From the IMG/VR virus record IMGVR_UViG_3300037264_003978, positions 1 through 33,120 of that record: a DNA stretch of 33,120 bases; one strand, 5' to 3'. Made by a program: the position numbers and the translations under genes. Positions 1 to 6,498 of the stretch are shown piece after piece; positions within the stretch are counted from its first letter, which is position 1; each line of letters starts with the position of its first letter. Below the pieces are notes generated by a model. That model did no database searches and had not been told where the DNA came from. It saw nothing but the letters and a program-made list of their open reading frames with translations. This DNA is from a virus.

Positions 1-758
1 CTGACACTGGTTATAGTGGGCGTAAGATAGGGAGAATTCAAACATTGGAGGCGGGAGTATATAGACCAGTTGTGATGGAATTTGAATCAGCAGATGCTAA
101 TCATATAACTACGTCAGTTGTAGGAAGTTTGACGCTTACTCAGCGCGCCCAACTTTATTGGTCGTTTGGCGCTCATCCTCGTATTTTGTGGGGTACTACT
201 GCTCCTACTTCAGATACAAATTATGATGCAACAATAGTAACGGCGCGTAAGCCTGTAGTTGCTGCTATTACTGTTGCAAACACTACCACCGAGACTACGC
301 TTGGTACGGCAAGTAATATATCGCGTAGAACATGGTTCAAAGATAGTGCTACTGTAAGAATGACAGCATGGGGGACCGTTCTAAAAAACAATGCTTCGAC
401 CGGCGATTTGGATTTCACGTTGTGGCCACAGGACGCTACCGCACCGGCCACGATCCGTGTTGTATTTCTTCAAGCATCGTTGGCTGATTCAGCTACACGA
501 TATTTTTGGAAGGCCGAAGGCATTATTAATGCCGTTTCGTCTGGCGTTTTGCAAAAAGGTTATTTGCGTGTTACAATTGCAACTGCGGGTGGTTCAGATG
601 TGGTCACTCGTTCACAATACGAAACAGGATGGGCCGAAAATATGACTATGACTGATTGGACACTATCTTCATCTATATTATTTCGTACAAAATGGTCGGT
701 GGCCCACGCGAACCTGTCGGTTATTTGTGAGAATGTCTTTTTTGAGGAAATCGCCTAA
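1..758 (+). CDS. Beta-rich virion-like protein, 5' end missing
   Basis: The reading frame is open to the left edge (first full codon at base 3), so the gene starts outside the window; the in-frame TTG at 45 is probably internal. About 250 residues are visible. They are rich in Thr, Ser, Val and Ala, with alternating hydrophobic patterns typical of beta-sandwich domains in phage tail fibres and minor tail proteins. Short phrases such as TVRMTAWGTVLKNN and YLRVTIATAGG look like strands. There is no signal peptide or transmembrane segment in the visible part. Its position before accessory genes fits the end of a structural module continuing from the left. A virion or tail role is inferred from composition only; no catalytic motif is visible. 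Confidence 0.6.
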   Translation, partial: DTGYSGRKIGRIQTLEAGVYRPVVMEFESADANHITTSVVGSLTLTQRAQLYWSFGAHPRILWGTTAPTSDTNYDATIVTARKPVVAAITVANTTTETTLGTASNISRRTWFKDSATVRMTAWGTVLKNNASTGDLDFTLWPQDATAPATIRVVFLQASLADSATRYFWKAEGIINAVSSGVLQKGYLRVTIATAGGSDVVTRSQYETGWAENMTMTDWTLSSSILFRTKWSVAHANLSVICENVFFEEIA

Positions 759-759
759 A

Positions 760-1431
760 ATGCTTAATGATATGGGAAATGATAATGACTTGATTGATGC
801 TTTGGCGTTGGTTGAAGCTGGGTGGGACCCAAATAATACCAAAATAACGGTTGAGGATGCCGTAATTGCTGTTGAGGCTATAACGGTCGAATTGGCTCAA
901 CTGCGTGCTGAAACTACTGTTGAAGCTGAAGAACAATTTTCGGTGCGGGCAATGCCAATTCGTTATGCTGGAGCGACTCCTAATACTGAAGCATTAGCTG
1001 CTTTAGCCACAATGAGTCGGGAAGATGGATTGGCTTTGTTGCCTGATGTTCTTGTTCAGGTTCATGGCGCTTTTGGTGCTAAATTTGATAAGGATGGAAA
1101 TCCGACCCTTAGGGATCATTTTGGGCCTCCGGTTCCTGCGTCTGCAATGACAGGAACTATACTTGAAGGTAGGGGGCCATGCAATAAGGTTGCTTGGATA
1201 AATGCCAATAATCCATATTTTGAAGTTAAGTTAATTCAGGAGTTTGATCCTGCTGGTATTTGGTGGTGGGTTCAAATTCGTGATAGATTTACGGGCGCAA
1301 TAGTGGGTGAAACTCGCGATGAATTATTAGGAAATCCTGAGTGGACATTGCGCGGGGCGATGGAATGTGAAGCCTGTGTTGATAATGTTCTAACTTTCCT
1401 TCTGGCCTGGACAGGCGCTTTAATTTCTTGA
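760..1431 (+). CDS. Unknown acidic protein, 223 aa
   Basis: I do not recognise this family. The ATG at 760 lies one base after the previous stop and has a GAGGAAA ribosome-binding site at about 744-750, so it is preferred to the in-frame GTG at 727. The N-terminal 70 residues are acidic and helical (Glu/Ala/Val-rich, possibly a short coiled coil). The middle has a Pro/Gly stretch (FGPPVPASAMTG). The C-terminal third has a Trp cluster (GIWWWVQIRDRF) and two cysteines in ECEACVD. The tight coupling to the virion-like gene suggests co-expression, so it may be a virion accessory or chaperone-like protein. No domain can be named. Confidence 0.7.
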   Translation: MLNDMGNDNDLIDALALVEAGWDPNNTKITVEDAVIAVEAITVELAQLRAETTVEAEEQFSVRAMPIRYAGATPNTEALAALATMSREDGLALLPDVLVQVHGAFGAKFDKDGNPTLRDHFGPPVPASAMTGTILEGRGPCNKVAWINANNPYFEVKLIQEFDPAGIWWWVQIRDRFTGAIVGETRDELLGNPEWTLRGAMECEACVDNVLTFLLAWTGALIS

Positions 1432-1456
1432 ACTTGACTCCCCGCCGTGGTATAAT
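1428..1456 (+). promoter_or_regulatory. Sigma70-type promoter with extended -10
   Basis: TTGAAC at 1428-1433, a 17-nt spacer and TATAAT at 1451-1456 preceded by TGG. The -35 overlaps the stop of the upstream gene. Transcription would start near 1463, giving a roughly 60-nt leader to the gene at 1522. The leader has a short possible hairpin (CCTCGG pairing with CCGGGG) and then a GGGAGTGAT Shine-Dalgarno region. Confidence 0.7.
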
Positions 1457-1521
1457 CGGGTGGGCACCTCGGGATGGTTTCCGGGGGAATCACAAAATAT
1501 TAAAATTGGGAGTGATAAATA

Positions 1522-1743
1522 ATGCGTAAAGTAGGAGTTGTTTTAGGAGCTAGTGTAGCGGCATCCGTTGCATTGGCATTAGTAGGTGCATTTTATGGGT
1601 GGCTTGTGATGCTTGGTGTTGGCATCGGACATAGCATTTGGGGTTGGTCAACAATTGAATTCTTTCCATCGGCATGGGGGTTGGGCGTCATTTCGATATT
1701 CTTTCTTGGCGGTAGTTCAGCCGTAGCCCAGTCTAAGAAATAA
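1522..1743 (+). CDS. Small membrane protein, 73 aa
   Basis: A 73-residue hydrophobic protein with a basic start (MRKVG). Predicted membrane segments lie around residues 5-35 (possibly long or kinked, Ala/Val/Gly-rich) and 47-66, and it ends in a Lys pair. A GGGAGTGAT ribosome-binding site lies 8-13 nt before the ATG, and a good promoter lies about 70 nt upstream, so it appears to be expressed on its own. Size and topology would suit a holin or a small inner-membrane host-interaction protein, but no endolysin is adjacent and no diagnostic motif is present. The function is unknown. Confidence 0.7.
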   Translation: MRKVGVVLGASVAASVALALVGAFYGWLVMLGVGIGHSIWGWSTIEFFPSAWGLGVISIFFLGGSSAVAQSKK

Positions 1744-1753
1744 TTATATTTGA

Positions 1754-1782
1754 TTTACAAATAATCTCAAAAATGATATCAT
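1754..1782 (+). promoter_or_regulatory. Promoter giving a leaderless ferredoxin mRNA
   Basis: TTTACA at 1754-1759, a 17-nt spacer and TATCAT at 1777-1782. Only six bases separate the -10 from the ATG at 1789, so the expected start site is the A of the start codon. No Shine-Dalgarno sequence fits in that gap. Confidence 0.7.
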
Positions 1783-1788
1783 GATTAA

Positions 1789-2034
1789 ATGAAGGTTTGG
1801 ATTGACCAGGACTTATGTACAGGCGACGGATTGTGTACCGAGATATGCCCCGACATATTTTATATGCACGATGACGGGCTTGCTTATGTCAAGAATATGG
1901 ATGAGGATGCGACCGATCCGCCACGATTGCAAATGGCGACGGGATTAGCTGACGTATCCGAATCATTGGAGGCAGCCACAATTGAGTCTGCTGAGGAATG
2001 TCCCGGCGAATGTATCTTTATTGAAATTGAATGA
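1789..2034 (+). CDS. Single-cluster [4Fe-4S]/[3Fe-4S] ferredoxin
   Basis: An 81-aa ferredoxin. The cluster motif is C10-x2-D13-x2-C16-x3-C20-P near the N-terminus plus CPGEC near the C-terminus. In Pyrococcus furiosus ferredoxin the equivalent Asp replaces the second Cys and ligates a [4Fe-4S] cluster. The first 25 residues (for example IDQDLCTGDGLC) also resemble short actinobacterial ferredoxins. It would carry single electrons in the cytoplasm to a partner that is not identifiable here. Cytochromes P450, a thioredoxin-type reductase or another redox enzyme are possible. It has its own promoter and is probably translated from a leaderless mRNA. Confidence 0.93.
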   Translation: MKVWIDQDLCTGDGLCTEICPDIFYMHDDGLAYVKNMDEDATDPPRLQMATGLADVSESLEAATIESAEECPGECIFIEIE

Positions 2035-2060
2035 TGTTCTTGATGGAAAACGGGAGTAGA

Positions 2061-2089
2061 TTGCGCTAAAAATCAATATATGCTATTCT
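2061..2089 (+). promoter_or_regulatory. Sigma70-type promoter with extended -10
   Basis: TTGCGC at 2061-2066, a 17-nt spacer, then TGC plus TATTCT at 2084-2089. It leads into a roughly 46-nt leader with a strong GGAGGAAAA ribosome-binding site before the ATG at 2143. Confidence 0.68.
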
Positions 2090-2142
2090 AGATAACGAAC
2101 CGGGCCTCACAAAAAGAGTGGACCGGGCGTGGAGGAAAAGAC

Positions 2143-2394
2143 ATGGCTCTTTATGCAGGTGCCACAGTTATTTACAAGACAGCTACAGGATTTGTTCCAG
2201 CCATTACAACGGCTCATTATACTGCGGGAGTGCAAGCCGATACGGCTGCAGCTTCTGTAGATACAGCCGATTTGGCTATTGTTGGCCTTAATGGCACCGG
2301 GACGTTTCTTGGTGGAGTAACTCGTTTTACGGGTACCACCACTTTTGCAGCTAGGAATGCAGTAACTACTGGTCAATATTACATTCCTACATAA
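2143..2394 (+). CDS. Small Ala/Thr-rich protein, possible virion decoration protein
   Basis: An 83-aa protein rich in Ala, Thr, Gly and Val, without Cys, Trp or charged clusters and with short beta-like stretches (for example VTRFTGTTTF). It has no signal peptide. It is a single-gene unit with its own good promoter, a strong GGAGG ribosome-binding site 8 nt before the ATG, and a perfect palindromic hairpin just after its stop, which suggests high expression. That arrangement and composition resemble small head-decoration or fibre proteins of phages. The role is an inference, and no family is recognised with certainty. Confidence 0.7.
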   Translation: MALYAGATVIYKTATGFVPAITTAHYTAGVQADTAAASVDTADLAIVGLNGTGTFLGGVTRFTGTTTFAARNAVTTGQYYIPT

Positions 2395-2420
2395 TAAATG
2401 TAGAGAATATAAGAATATAT

Positions 2421-2448
2421 AACAAAACAGGCCTAGGCCTGTTTTGTT
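2421..2448 (+). terminator. Perfect 28-bp palindrome, likely terminator
   Basis: The 28 bases form a perfect inverted repeat centred on GGCCTAGGCC, with arms ending AACAAAACA and TGTTTTGTT. The T-rich 3' arm runs into TGTCTT. As RNA it forms a GC-core hairpin followed by U-rich sequence, which fits an intrinsic terminator for the gene ending at 2394. Because it is fully symmetric it could also act on the other strand or bind a dimeric protein. Confidence 0.7.
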
Positions 2449-2468
2449 GTCTTATCTGGAAGTGTTTG

Positions 2469-2720
2469 ATGAATCGTTCTTATGATGAGAGAAAGCATAA
2501 TCGCCATTATAAAGGTATGAGACGTATTCGTGAAGATCGTGCCCAACATGGCAATGATCATAGTTGTCTTTGTTTTAAAACAAATGGATGGGGCAAAGTA
2601 TTTTCTAGGTTTGCAGATAATCCTCAGGTATGCAGTAAGGAATGTTGTGGTAATCAGAGAAAATATGAGGGCCTAACTATACAGGAAGAAAAAGGGCCAA
2701 GTATTAATGACTGGCTTTGA
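2469..2720 (+). CDS. Small basic Cys-rich protein, possible zinc binder
   Basis: An 83-aa protein. The ATG at 2469 is preferred to the TTG immediately before it, because GGAAG at 2458-2462 is better spaced. The N-terminus is strongly basic (RKHNRHYKGMRRIRED). Cysteines occur as C-x-C around residue 34 and C-x3-C-C around residues 55-60, a spacing that could hold one zinc ion. It could bind nucleic acid, but no named domain is evident. It follows the palindromic hairpin and precedes a 51-aa ORF. Confidence 0.65.
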   Translation: MNRSYDERKHNRHYKGMRRIREDRAQHGNDHSCLCFKTNGWGKVFSRFADNPQVCSKECCGNQRKYEGLTIQEEKGPSINDWL

Positions 2721-2757
2721 ATCCGCTCGATAAGAGCCTTAACGAAAGTGAATTAAA

Positions 2758-2913
2758 ATGATTTGGGAATCATTTCTTGGGGTGTGGGCGCAAAGGGCCA
2801 TGTTGTCTGGAGAGAAAGTTGATTTCTGTCCTATTGGATCAATGGCGCATATGGATGCTTTGCCAAGTGCAGCTATAAGACTAAAGGGTTTACAAATTTC
2901 ACAAAAGACTTAG
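2758..2913 (+). CDS. Small hypothetical protein, 51 aa
   Basis: An ATG-initiated 51-residue ORF (begins MIWESFLGVW, ends LQISQKT) that fills the gap between its neighbours. Its stop lies 10 nt before the next start, and its codon use resembles surrounding genes. The ribosome-binding site is weak (AACGAAAGTG upstream). It is amphipathic with one cysteine and no membrane segment. I do not recognise it; it could be a small regulator or an inhibitor peptide. Confidence 0.5.
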   Translation: MIWESFLGVWAQRAMLSGEKVDFCPIGSMAHMDALPSAAIRLKGLQISQKT

Positions 2914-2923
2914 GGGAGGGATT

Positions 2924-3277
2924 GTGAGTACATTTTTAATAGATGGTGCTGAACTAACTGATGATGATCTTGGGACCTTAGCGCAACGTGTAGCCGATAT
3001 TGTAAGTTTCAATGTTGTAGTTGGTATTCCAAAAAGTGGATTAAGATTTGCAGATAAATTAAGACAATTTTGTGATCCTCTCGCGAAACATACATTAGTT
3101 GTAGATGATATACTTACGGGAGCAGATTCTCTGTTACAGGAAATAAAGGTTCAGGAACAAATCGCTACAAAAGTAACGGGACTTGTCATTTTTGCCAAAG
3201 GCAAATGTCCTAAGAATGTTGTCCCCCTTTTTCAGGAAAATTTTAATAGTTTGATTAATTCAAATGGTGATATATAA
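2924..3277 (+). CDS. Mini type I phosphoribosyltransferase-like protein
   Basis: A 117-aa protein with the PRPP-binding signature of type I phosphoribosyltransferases at residues 59-68 (VVDDILTGAD) and a pyrophosphate-loop-like GIPKSG at 34-39. It starts at GTG 2924, four bases after a GGGGAGGG ribosome-binding site. Typical members are 170-240 aa, so this is a reduced core missing most of the variable hood that selects the base. It could salvage a purine or pyrimidine base with PRPP, or be a non-catalytic PRPP sensor. The substrate cannot be assigned. It lies just upstream of a tRNA gene. Confidence 0.8.
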   Translation: MSTFLIDGAELTDDDLGTLAQRVADIVSFNVVVGIPKSGLRFADKLRQFCDPLAKHTLVVDDILTGADSLLQEIKVQEQIATKVTGLVIFAKGKCPKNVVPLFQENFNSLINSNGDI

Positions 3278-3278
3278 T
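3251..3278 (+). promoter_or_regulatory. Putative tRNA promoter
   Basis: TTGATT at 3251-3256, a 16-nt spacer and TATAAT at 3273-3278. The mature 5' end of the tRNA lies only nine bases downstream of the -10, so transcripts would start almost at the tRNA 5' end. The sequence overlaps the end of the phosphoribosyltransferase gene. Confidence 0.5.
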
Positions 3279-3286
3279 ATATTAAT

Positions 3287-3357
3287 GCCTTGGTAGTTAA
3301 ATGGTATAACAATAAGCTTGTAATTTATTATTGGGGGTTCGATTCCCTCCCGAGGCT
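3287..3357 (+). tRNA. tRNA-Thr (anticodon UGU)
   Basis: A full cloverleaf can be drawn by hand. The acceptor stem is GCCTTGG with CCGAGGC (one G-T pair), the D arm is GTTA/TAAC around AATGGTA, and the anticodon stem is ATAAG/TTTAT with loop CTTGTAA. The T arm is GGGGG/CCCTC with loop TTCGATT. Loop bases 34-36 read TGT, so it decodes ACA (threonine). The variable loop is four bases, the discriminator is T and no CCA is encoded. ACA is a common Thr codon in this AT-rich genome, so the tRNA probably supplements the host pool. Confidence 0.9.
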
Positions 3358-3366
3358 CAATAAAAA

Positions 3367-3395
3367 TTGCGCGAGGTCTTTTGCCGCGATATAAT
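3367..3395 (+). promoter_or_regulatory. Orphan sigma70-type promoter
   Basis: TTGCGC at 3367-3372, an exact 17-nt spacer and TATAAT at 3390-3395. The -35 hexamer is identical to the one at 2061. The next gene has its own -10 about 55 bases further on, so this site either adds to it or makes a short leader or non-coding RNA; only a 13-codon ORF lies directly after it. Confidence 0.55.
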
Positions 3396-3446
3396 GATAT
3401 TGAGCGATGTGTTAAAAAATTTTGTTTCGGCATAAAACGTTGAAAA

Positions 3447-3455
3447 TGGTATAAT
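3447..3455 (+). promoter_or_regulatory. Extended -10 promoter of the glycan operon
   Basis: TGG plus TATAAT at 3450-3455. Two tandem ATGs follow at 3458 and 3461. The second is five bases beyond the -10, so the mRNA would be leaderless or nearly so. No convincing -35 is seen, as is allowed for extended -10 promoters. Confidence 0.6.
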
Positions 3456-3460
3456 AAATG

Positions 3461-3703
3461 ATGACTCCGATTTCTGTGGCTGAATGTGATGATTGTGGGA
3501 AATTTTTAATTTTTGATCCCGAATCTATTTGTTTTTTTGTTCTTGGAGATACGATAACTGGTGTATGTGTTTGTTCATTTTGTGATGGCCCTGTTATTTG
3601 TGAGGTTGATGTGGAGATAGTACATTCTATAGTGAGCAAAGACGCTAAAATGTTTTCTTGGGAAACCGGAGAACAAATTCCCCTTAGCGATTTAAGACAG
3701 TAG
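3461..3703 (+). CDS. Small zinc-ribbon protein, first gene before the glycan cassette
   Basis: An 80-aa protein (81 if the ATG at 3458 is used). It has two CxxC knuckles, CDDC near residue 9 and CSFC near residue 39, about 27 residues apart, the spacing of a zinc ribbon. It is acidic overall and ends SDLRQ. There is no Shine-Dalgarno sequence, and the start lies directly behind a TGGTATAAT element, so a leaderless transcript is likely. The stop is one base before the start of the first glycosyltransferase, so it probably heads that operon. A regulatory role is possible but not shown. Confidence 0.75.
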   Translation: MTPISVAECDDCGKFLIFDPESICFFVLGDTITGVCVCSFCDGPVICEVDVEIVHSIVSKDAKMFSWETGEQIPLSDLRQ

Positions 3704-3704
3704 A

Positions 3705-4697
3705 TTGAAACGGTTAAGCTGGTTCACCTTGCCCGCGGGAACATTTATGGGTTATGGTTATTCTGCTGTATGTTTAATTCAAGCTTTGCAGAGACGTGAA
3801 ATTATTGTTAACTTCTTGGACCCAAAGGCTTATGTACATATTTCTTTTGTTCAACCTGAATATTATCAAACTATTGATAATCAATATCGAATAGGTTATA
3901 CACCATGGGAATCTACGGAAATTCCAATTGCGTGGGTAGACATGATGAAGGACCGAGATGAGATATGGACAACCTCTAAGTTCTGTCAAGATGTATACAC
4001 TAGTTATAATATAGAATCTATCGTTATTCCTCATGGCATAGACCCAGAGACATATAAAATTTATGATAGAACGTGTAATAATAGATTTATATTTCTTCAT
4101 ATTGGTAGTCCGACTGAACGTAAAGGTTCTCAGTTAGTTGTTGATGCTTTTGTGAAATTATTTGGCAATAGAGATGATGTCGGCTTAGTGATGAAGTCTA
4201 GTGGGCCAACTAATGCCAGGTGGATTGATGGAGAAGAATATTATGGGAACGCTGGTAATCACCCACGCATCAATGTGATTGAGCATGATCTTGAATTAGA
4301 AGATATGGCGAAGTTGTATAATGCTGCACATTGTTGTGTATATCCTGGAAATGGAGAAGGCTTTGGGCTCATCCCATTTCAGGCTATTGCTACGGGGTTG
4401 CCAACTATTGTTACGGACTTAACAGGAACAGCAGATTTTGCTCATTATTCCATGCCCTTAAAAGCAACATGGGGGCCGGGGGAAGGAATACATCTAGGAG
4501 ATTGGGCTATTCCTGATTTTGATCATCTATGTGAGTTGATGGAGCATGTGGTCAATAATTGGGAAGATGAAAAAAAGAAGGCCATGCATTCGGCCAATAT
4601 TATTCATAATACTCAAACATGGGACCATGTAATTGATCAGATGATAAACTTGTTAGGAGAGAAGGTAGAACAGTATGCTGAAGGATGGGAAGATTAG
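3705..4697 (+). CDS. GT-B glycosyltransferase, group 1 (GT4-like)
   Basis: A 330-aa retaining-type glycosyltransferase that would move a sugar from a nucleotide-sugar donor to a glycan or protein acceptor in the cytoplasm. The N-terminal Gly-rich loop is GTFMGYGYSA (12-21), IPHGID is at 108-113, and the donor-domain start GSPTERKG is at 134-141. The nucleotide-sugar motif GNGEGFGLIPFQAIATG is at 215-231. Family members usually have EX7E; here E218 is kept but the second Glu is Gln226. The TTG start at 3705 is needed to include the first beta strand; the ATG at residue 15 would cut into the Gly loop. It overlaps the next gene by 23 nt. Confidence 0.88.
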   Translation: MKRLSWFTLPAGTFMGYGYSAVCLIQALQRREIIVNFLDPKAYVHISFVQPEYYQTIDNQYRIGYTPWESTEIPIAWVDMMKDRDEIWTTSKFCQDVYTSYNIESIVIPHGIDPETYKIYDRTCNNRFIFLHIGSPTERKGSQLVVDAFVKLFGNRDDVGLVMKSSGPTNARWIDGEEYYGNAGNHPRINVIEHDLELEDMAKLYNAAHCCVYPGNGEGFGLIPFQAIATGLPTIVTDLTGTADFAHYSMPLKATWGPGEGIHLGDWAIPDFDHLCELMEHVVNNWEDEKKKAMHSANIIHNTQTWDHVIDQMINLLGEKVEQYAEGWED

Positions 4698-5364
4698 TTG
4701 TATCTTAACGAGTTATAATAGACCCGTCTGGCTTGACCAGGCTATTCAGTCTGTTGTTGATCAGACATATGATAATTGGGAATTGTTAATTATGGATGAT
4801 AATTCTTCTGATCCGCAAGTGGATAAAACTTTGGATGTTTATTCTACCCATAAAAAAATTAGAATATTTAAGTCTCATGTCCATTCGCTTGAAAGAATGG
4901 ATGTATGTAGATATGCCTATTTAATTAACGAGGGCTTTAGAGCGGCATCTGGAAAATATATTACGTATTTAACAGACGATGATTATTATTTACCCAAAAG
5001 ATTTGAAATTATGACCTCAAAGCTAGAGAGTGATTATTTTATTCATATTGTATACGGTTGGCAACAATTGCAATATGGGGATGACCCGCCTCACTCGGAG
5101 CGGGTTTATACAAGAGTATTAGATGATGCTTATGATATTGTAGATCATAATTCGGTGATGCACGATACAGAGCTTTTTAGGGAAGTTGGTGGATGGAATA
5201 TTTCTTCAGAATATTGGAGAGGGGCCGATGGGATTTTCTGGAGAAAGTTAACTAATGCTGGATATAAATTTTATCCGGTGAATAAATTTACAGATGTCCA
5301 TAGATTTCATGTTGGATCTGTAAGACATAAACTGTTGGAGCAGGGGTTGACAGACTTAAACTAA
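4675..5364 (+). CDS. GT-A family 2 glycosyltransferase
   Basis: A 229-aa inverting GT2-type enzyme. The first strand is KISCILTSYNRP, the nucleotide-binding DDNSSD is at 41-46 and the metal-binding acidic motif TDDDYYLP is around 100-107. A later GGWNISSEYWRGADG resembles the acceptor-side ED/GAD region, followed by a His-containing C-terminal loop. The start ATG at 4675 overlaps the previous gene by 23 nt and has AAGGTAG six to seven bases upstream, so it is translationally coupled. Donor and acceptor cannot be assigned. Confidence 0.9.
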   Translation: MLKDGKISCILTSYNRPVWLDQAIQSVVDQTYDNWELLIMDDNSSDPQVDKTLDVYSTHKKIRIFKSHVHSLERMDVCRYAYLINEGFRAASGKYITYLTDDDYYLPKRFEIMTSKLESDYFIHIVYGWQQLQYGDDPPHSERVYTRVLDDAYDIVDHNSVMHDTELFREVGGWNISSEYWRGADGIFWRKLTNAGYKFYPVNKFTDVHRFHVGSVRHKLLEQGLTDLN

Positions 5365-5365
5365 G

Positions 5366-5905
5366 ATGATAGGACTAATAGTTCCCACAATATCTAAAAC
5401 AACTTTGCCGGGAGCTATTCAATCTTTATATAATCAATCCAATCCGGATTGGAAGGTCATTGTTTGTGGAGATAGCCATATACCAGATTATCAATTTTTA
5501 GATGATAGGGTAAAAATTGTAGGTATACAACGTAAAGCTGAAGCTGGGTTGGTAAGAAATTATGGCGCACATTTATTAGATACGGAGTGGGTGGGATTTT
5601 TAGACGATGATGATGAACTATATCCCGAATATGTACAGACATTTTATGATAATCAAAAAGATACAGATGTATTAATTTATAAAATGATTAACTATGGTTC
5701 TATTATTCCTGATCAACCAATTATTCGCCATGGTCTTGTGGGGATTAGTTTTGCCCTAAAGAGAGAGATATTCTTGGATCATCCTTTTGATGGTCAGGGT
5801 GCGGGAGAGGATTATAGATTGTTATATACATTGGAAAAATTGGGGTATAAAATTAAATTTTTAGACTATGTTGGTTATCATGTTAGAAAGTATTTGGAGG
5901 ATTAA
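5366..5905 (+). CDS. Compact GT-A family 2 glycosyltransferase
   Basis: A 179-aa GT2-like enzyme, short for the family (usually 220-350 aa). It begins with the strand IGLIVPTISKTTL, has VRNYG at 63-67 typical of the segment before the metal site, and the acidic metal motif FLDDDDELYP at 78-87. The late GQGAGEDYRL resembles the catalytic-base ED motif. One base separates it from the upstream stop, and its own stop overlaps the next start (TAATG). The reduced length leaves little C-terminal acceptor domain. Confidence 0.87.
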   Translation: MIGLIVPTISKTTLPGAIQSLYNQSNPDWKVIVCGDSHIPDYQFLDDRVKIVGIQRKAEAGLVRNYGAHLLDTEWVGFLDDDDELYPEYVQTFYDNQKDTDVLIYKMINYGSIIPDQPIIRHGLVGISFALKREIFLDHPFDGQGAGEDYRLLYTLEKLGYKIKFLDYVGYHVRKYLED

Positions 5906-6498
5906 TGTTTGATGTAGTTGTTGTTTATCATTCAGAAACTAATTATCAGCAGCATCTGGTGGTTGTAGATAGACTTAGACAACATGCAGAGGGGCCATAT
6001 AATTTATATGTTCACGATAATTCTCAGGACAATATAGGTTTTGGTCCAGCATGTAATATAGAAGTTGCTAAGGGTCACTATCCTTTTATTGCTTTGCTCA
6101 ATCCAGATTGTTGGGTAGAAGGCCCATTTTTTGGAATAGTTCTAGATGTCTTTGCAGATCCAAGGATTAAGATTACTGGTGGAAATTTCAATAAGAACCC
6201 TGTGGAAATAAAAGATTGGGGATGTAAGGATTGGGTGTGCGGAGCGGCAATGTTTGTTCGCAGAGACTGGTGGAACGAAATGGGGGGATTTGACCCGCAG
6301 TTTGTGTGGAGCCATGAAGAAACTGATTTGATTCGTCGTAGCGAAACTGCTGGTGGTGTGGTAAAATCATTGGGGCCGGAAGAGTTGCCAATACTTCATT
6401 CGTCCCCCGCCATAGAGTCCCCGGAGGATTCTGCATATAAACAATATTGGATGGGAGAAGGAGCCCGACGTTTTCACGAAAAATGGAACCAAAAATAG
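5905..6498 (+). CDS. Rhamnosyltransferase-like GT2 glycosyltransferase
   Basis: A 197-aa GT2 enzyme of the rhamnosyltransferase-like type. The order is DNS at 38-40, GFGPACN at 45-51, the metal-site equivalent LLNPDCWV at 64-71, CGAAMFVRRDWW at 112-123, GGFDPQF at 127-133 and the general-base region HEETDL at 137-142. These spacings are typical of the WcaA/RfbF-like group. The start codon shares one base with the previous stop (TAATG). The sugar is likely a deoxyhexose or similar, but this is not provable here. Confidence 0.88.
   Translation: MFDVVVVYHSETNYQQHLVVVDRLRQHAEGPYNLYVHDNSQDNIGFGPACNIEVAKGHYPFIALLNPDCWVEGPFFGIVLDVFADPRIKITGGNFNKNPVEIKDWGCKDWVCGAAMFVRRDWWNEMGGFDPQFVWSHEETDLIRRSETAGGVVKSLGPEELPILHSSPAIESPEDSAYKQYWMGEGARRFHEKWNQK

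Noticed and set aside
391-645. Second plus-strand frame inside the left-edge gene
   Set aside because: It is fully contained in the better-supported frame, lacks a ribosome-binding site and has an odd amino-acid composition.
1434-1456. TTGACT at 1434 as the -35 for TATAAT at 1451
   Set aside because: The spacer would be only 11 nt. TTGAAC at 1428 gives the proper 17 nt.
2034-2069. Eleven-codon frame overlapping the ferredoxin stop
   Set aside because: It is too short, overlaps the promoter of the next gene and has no supporting signals.
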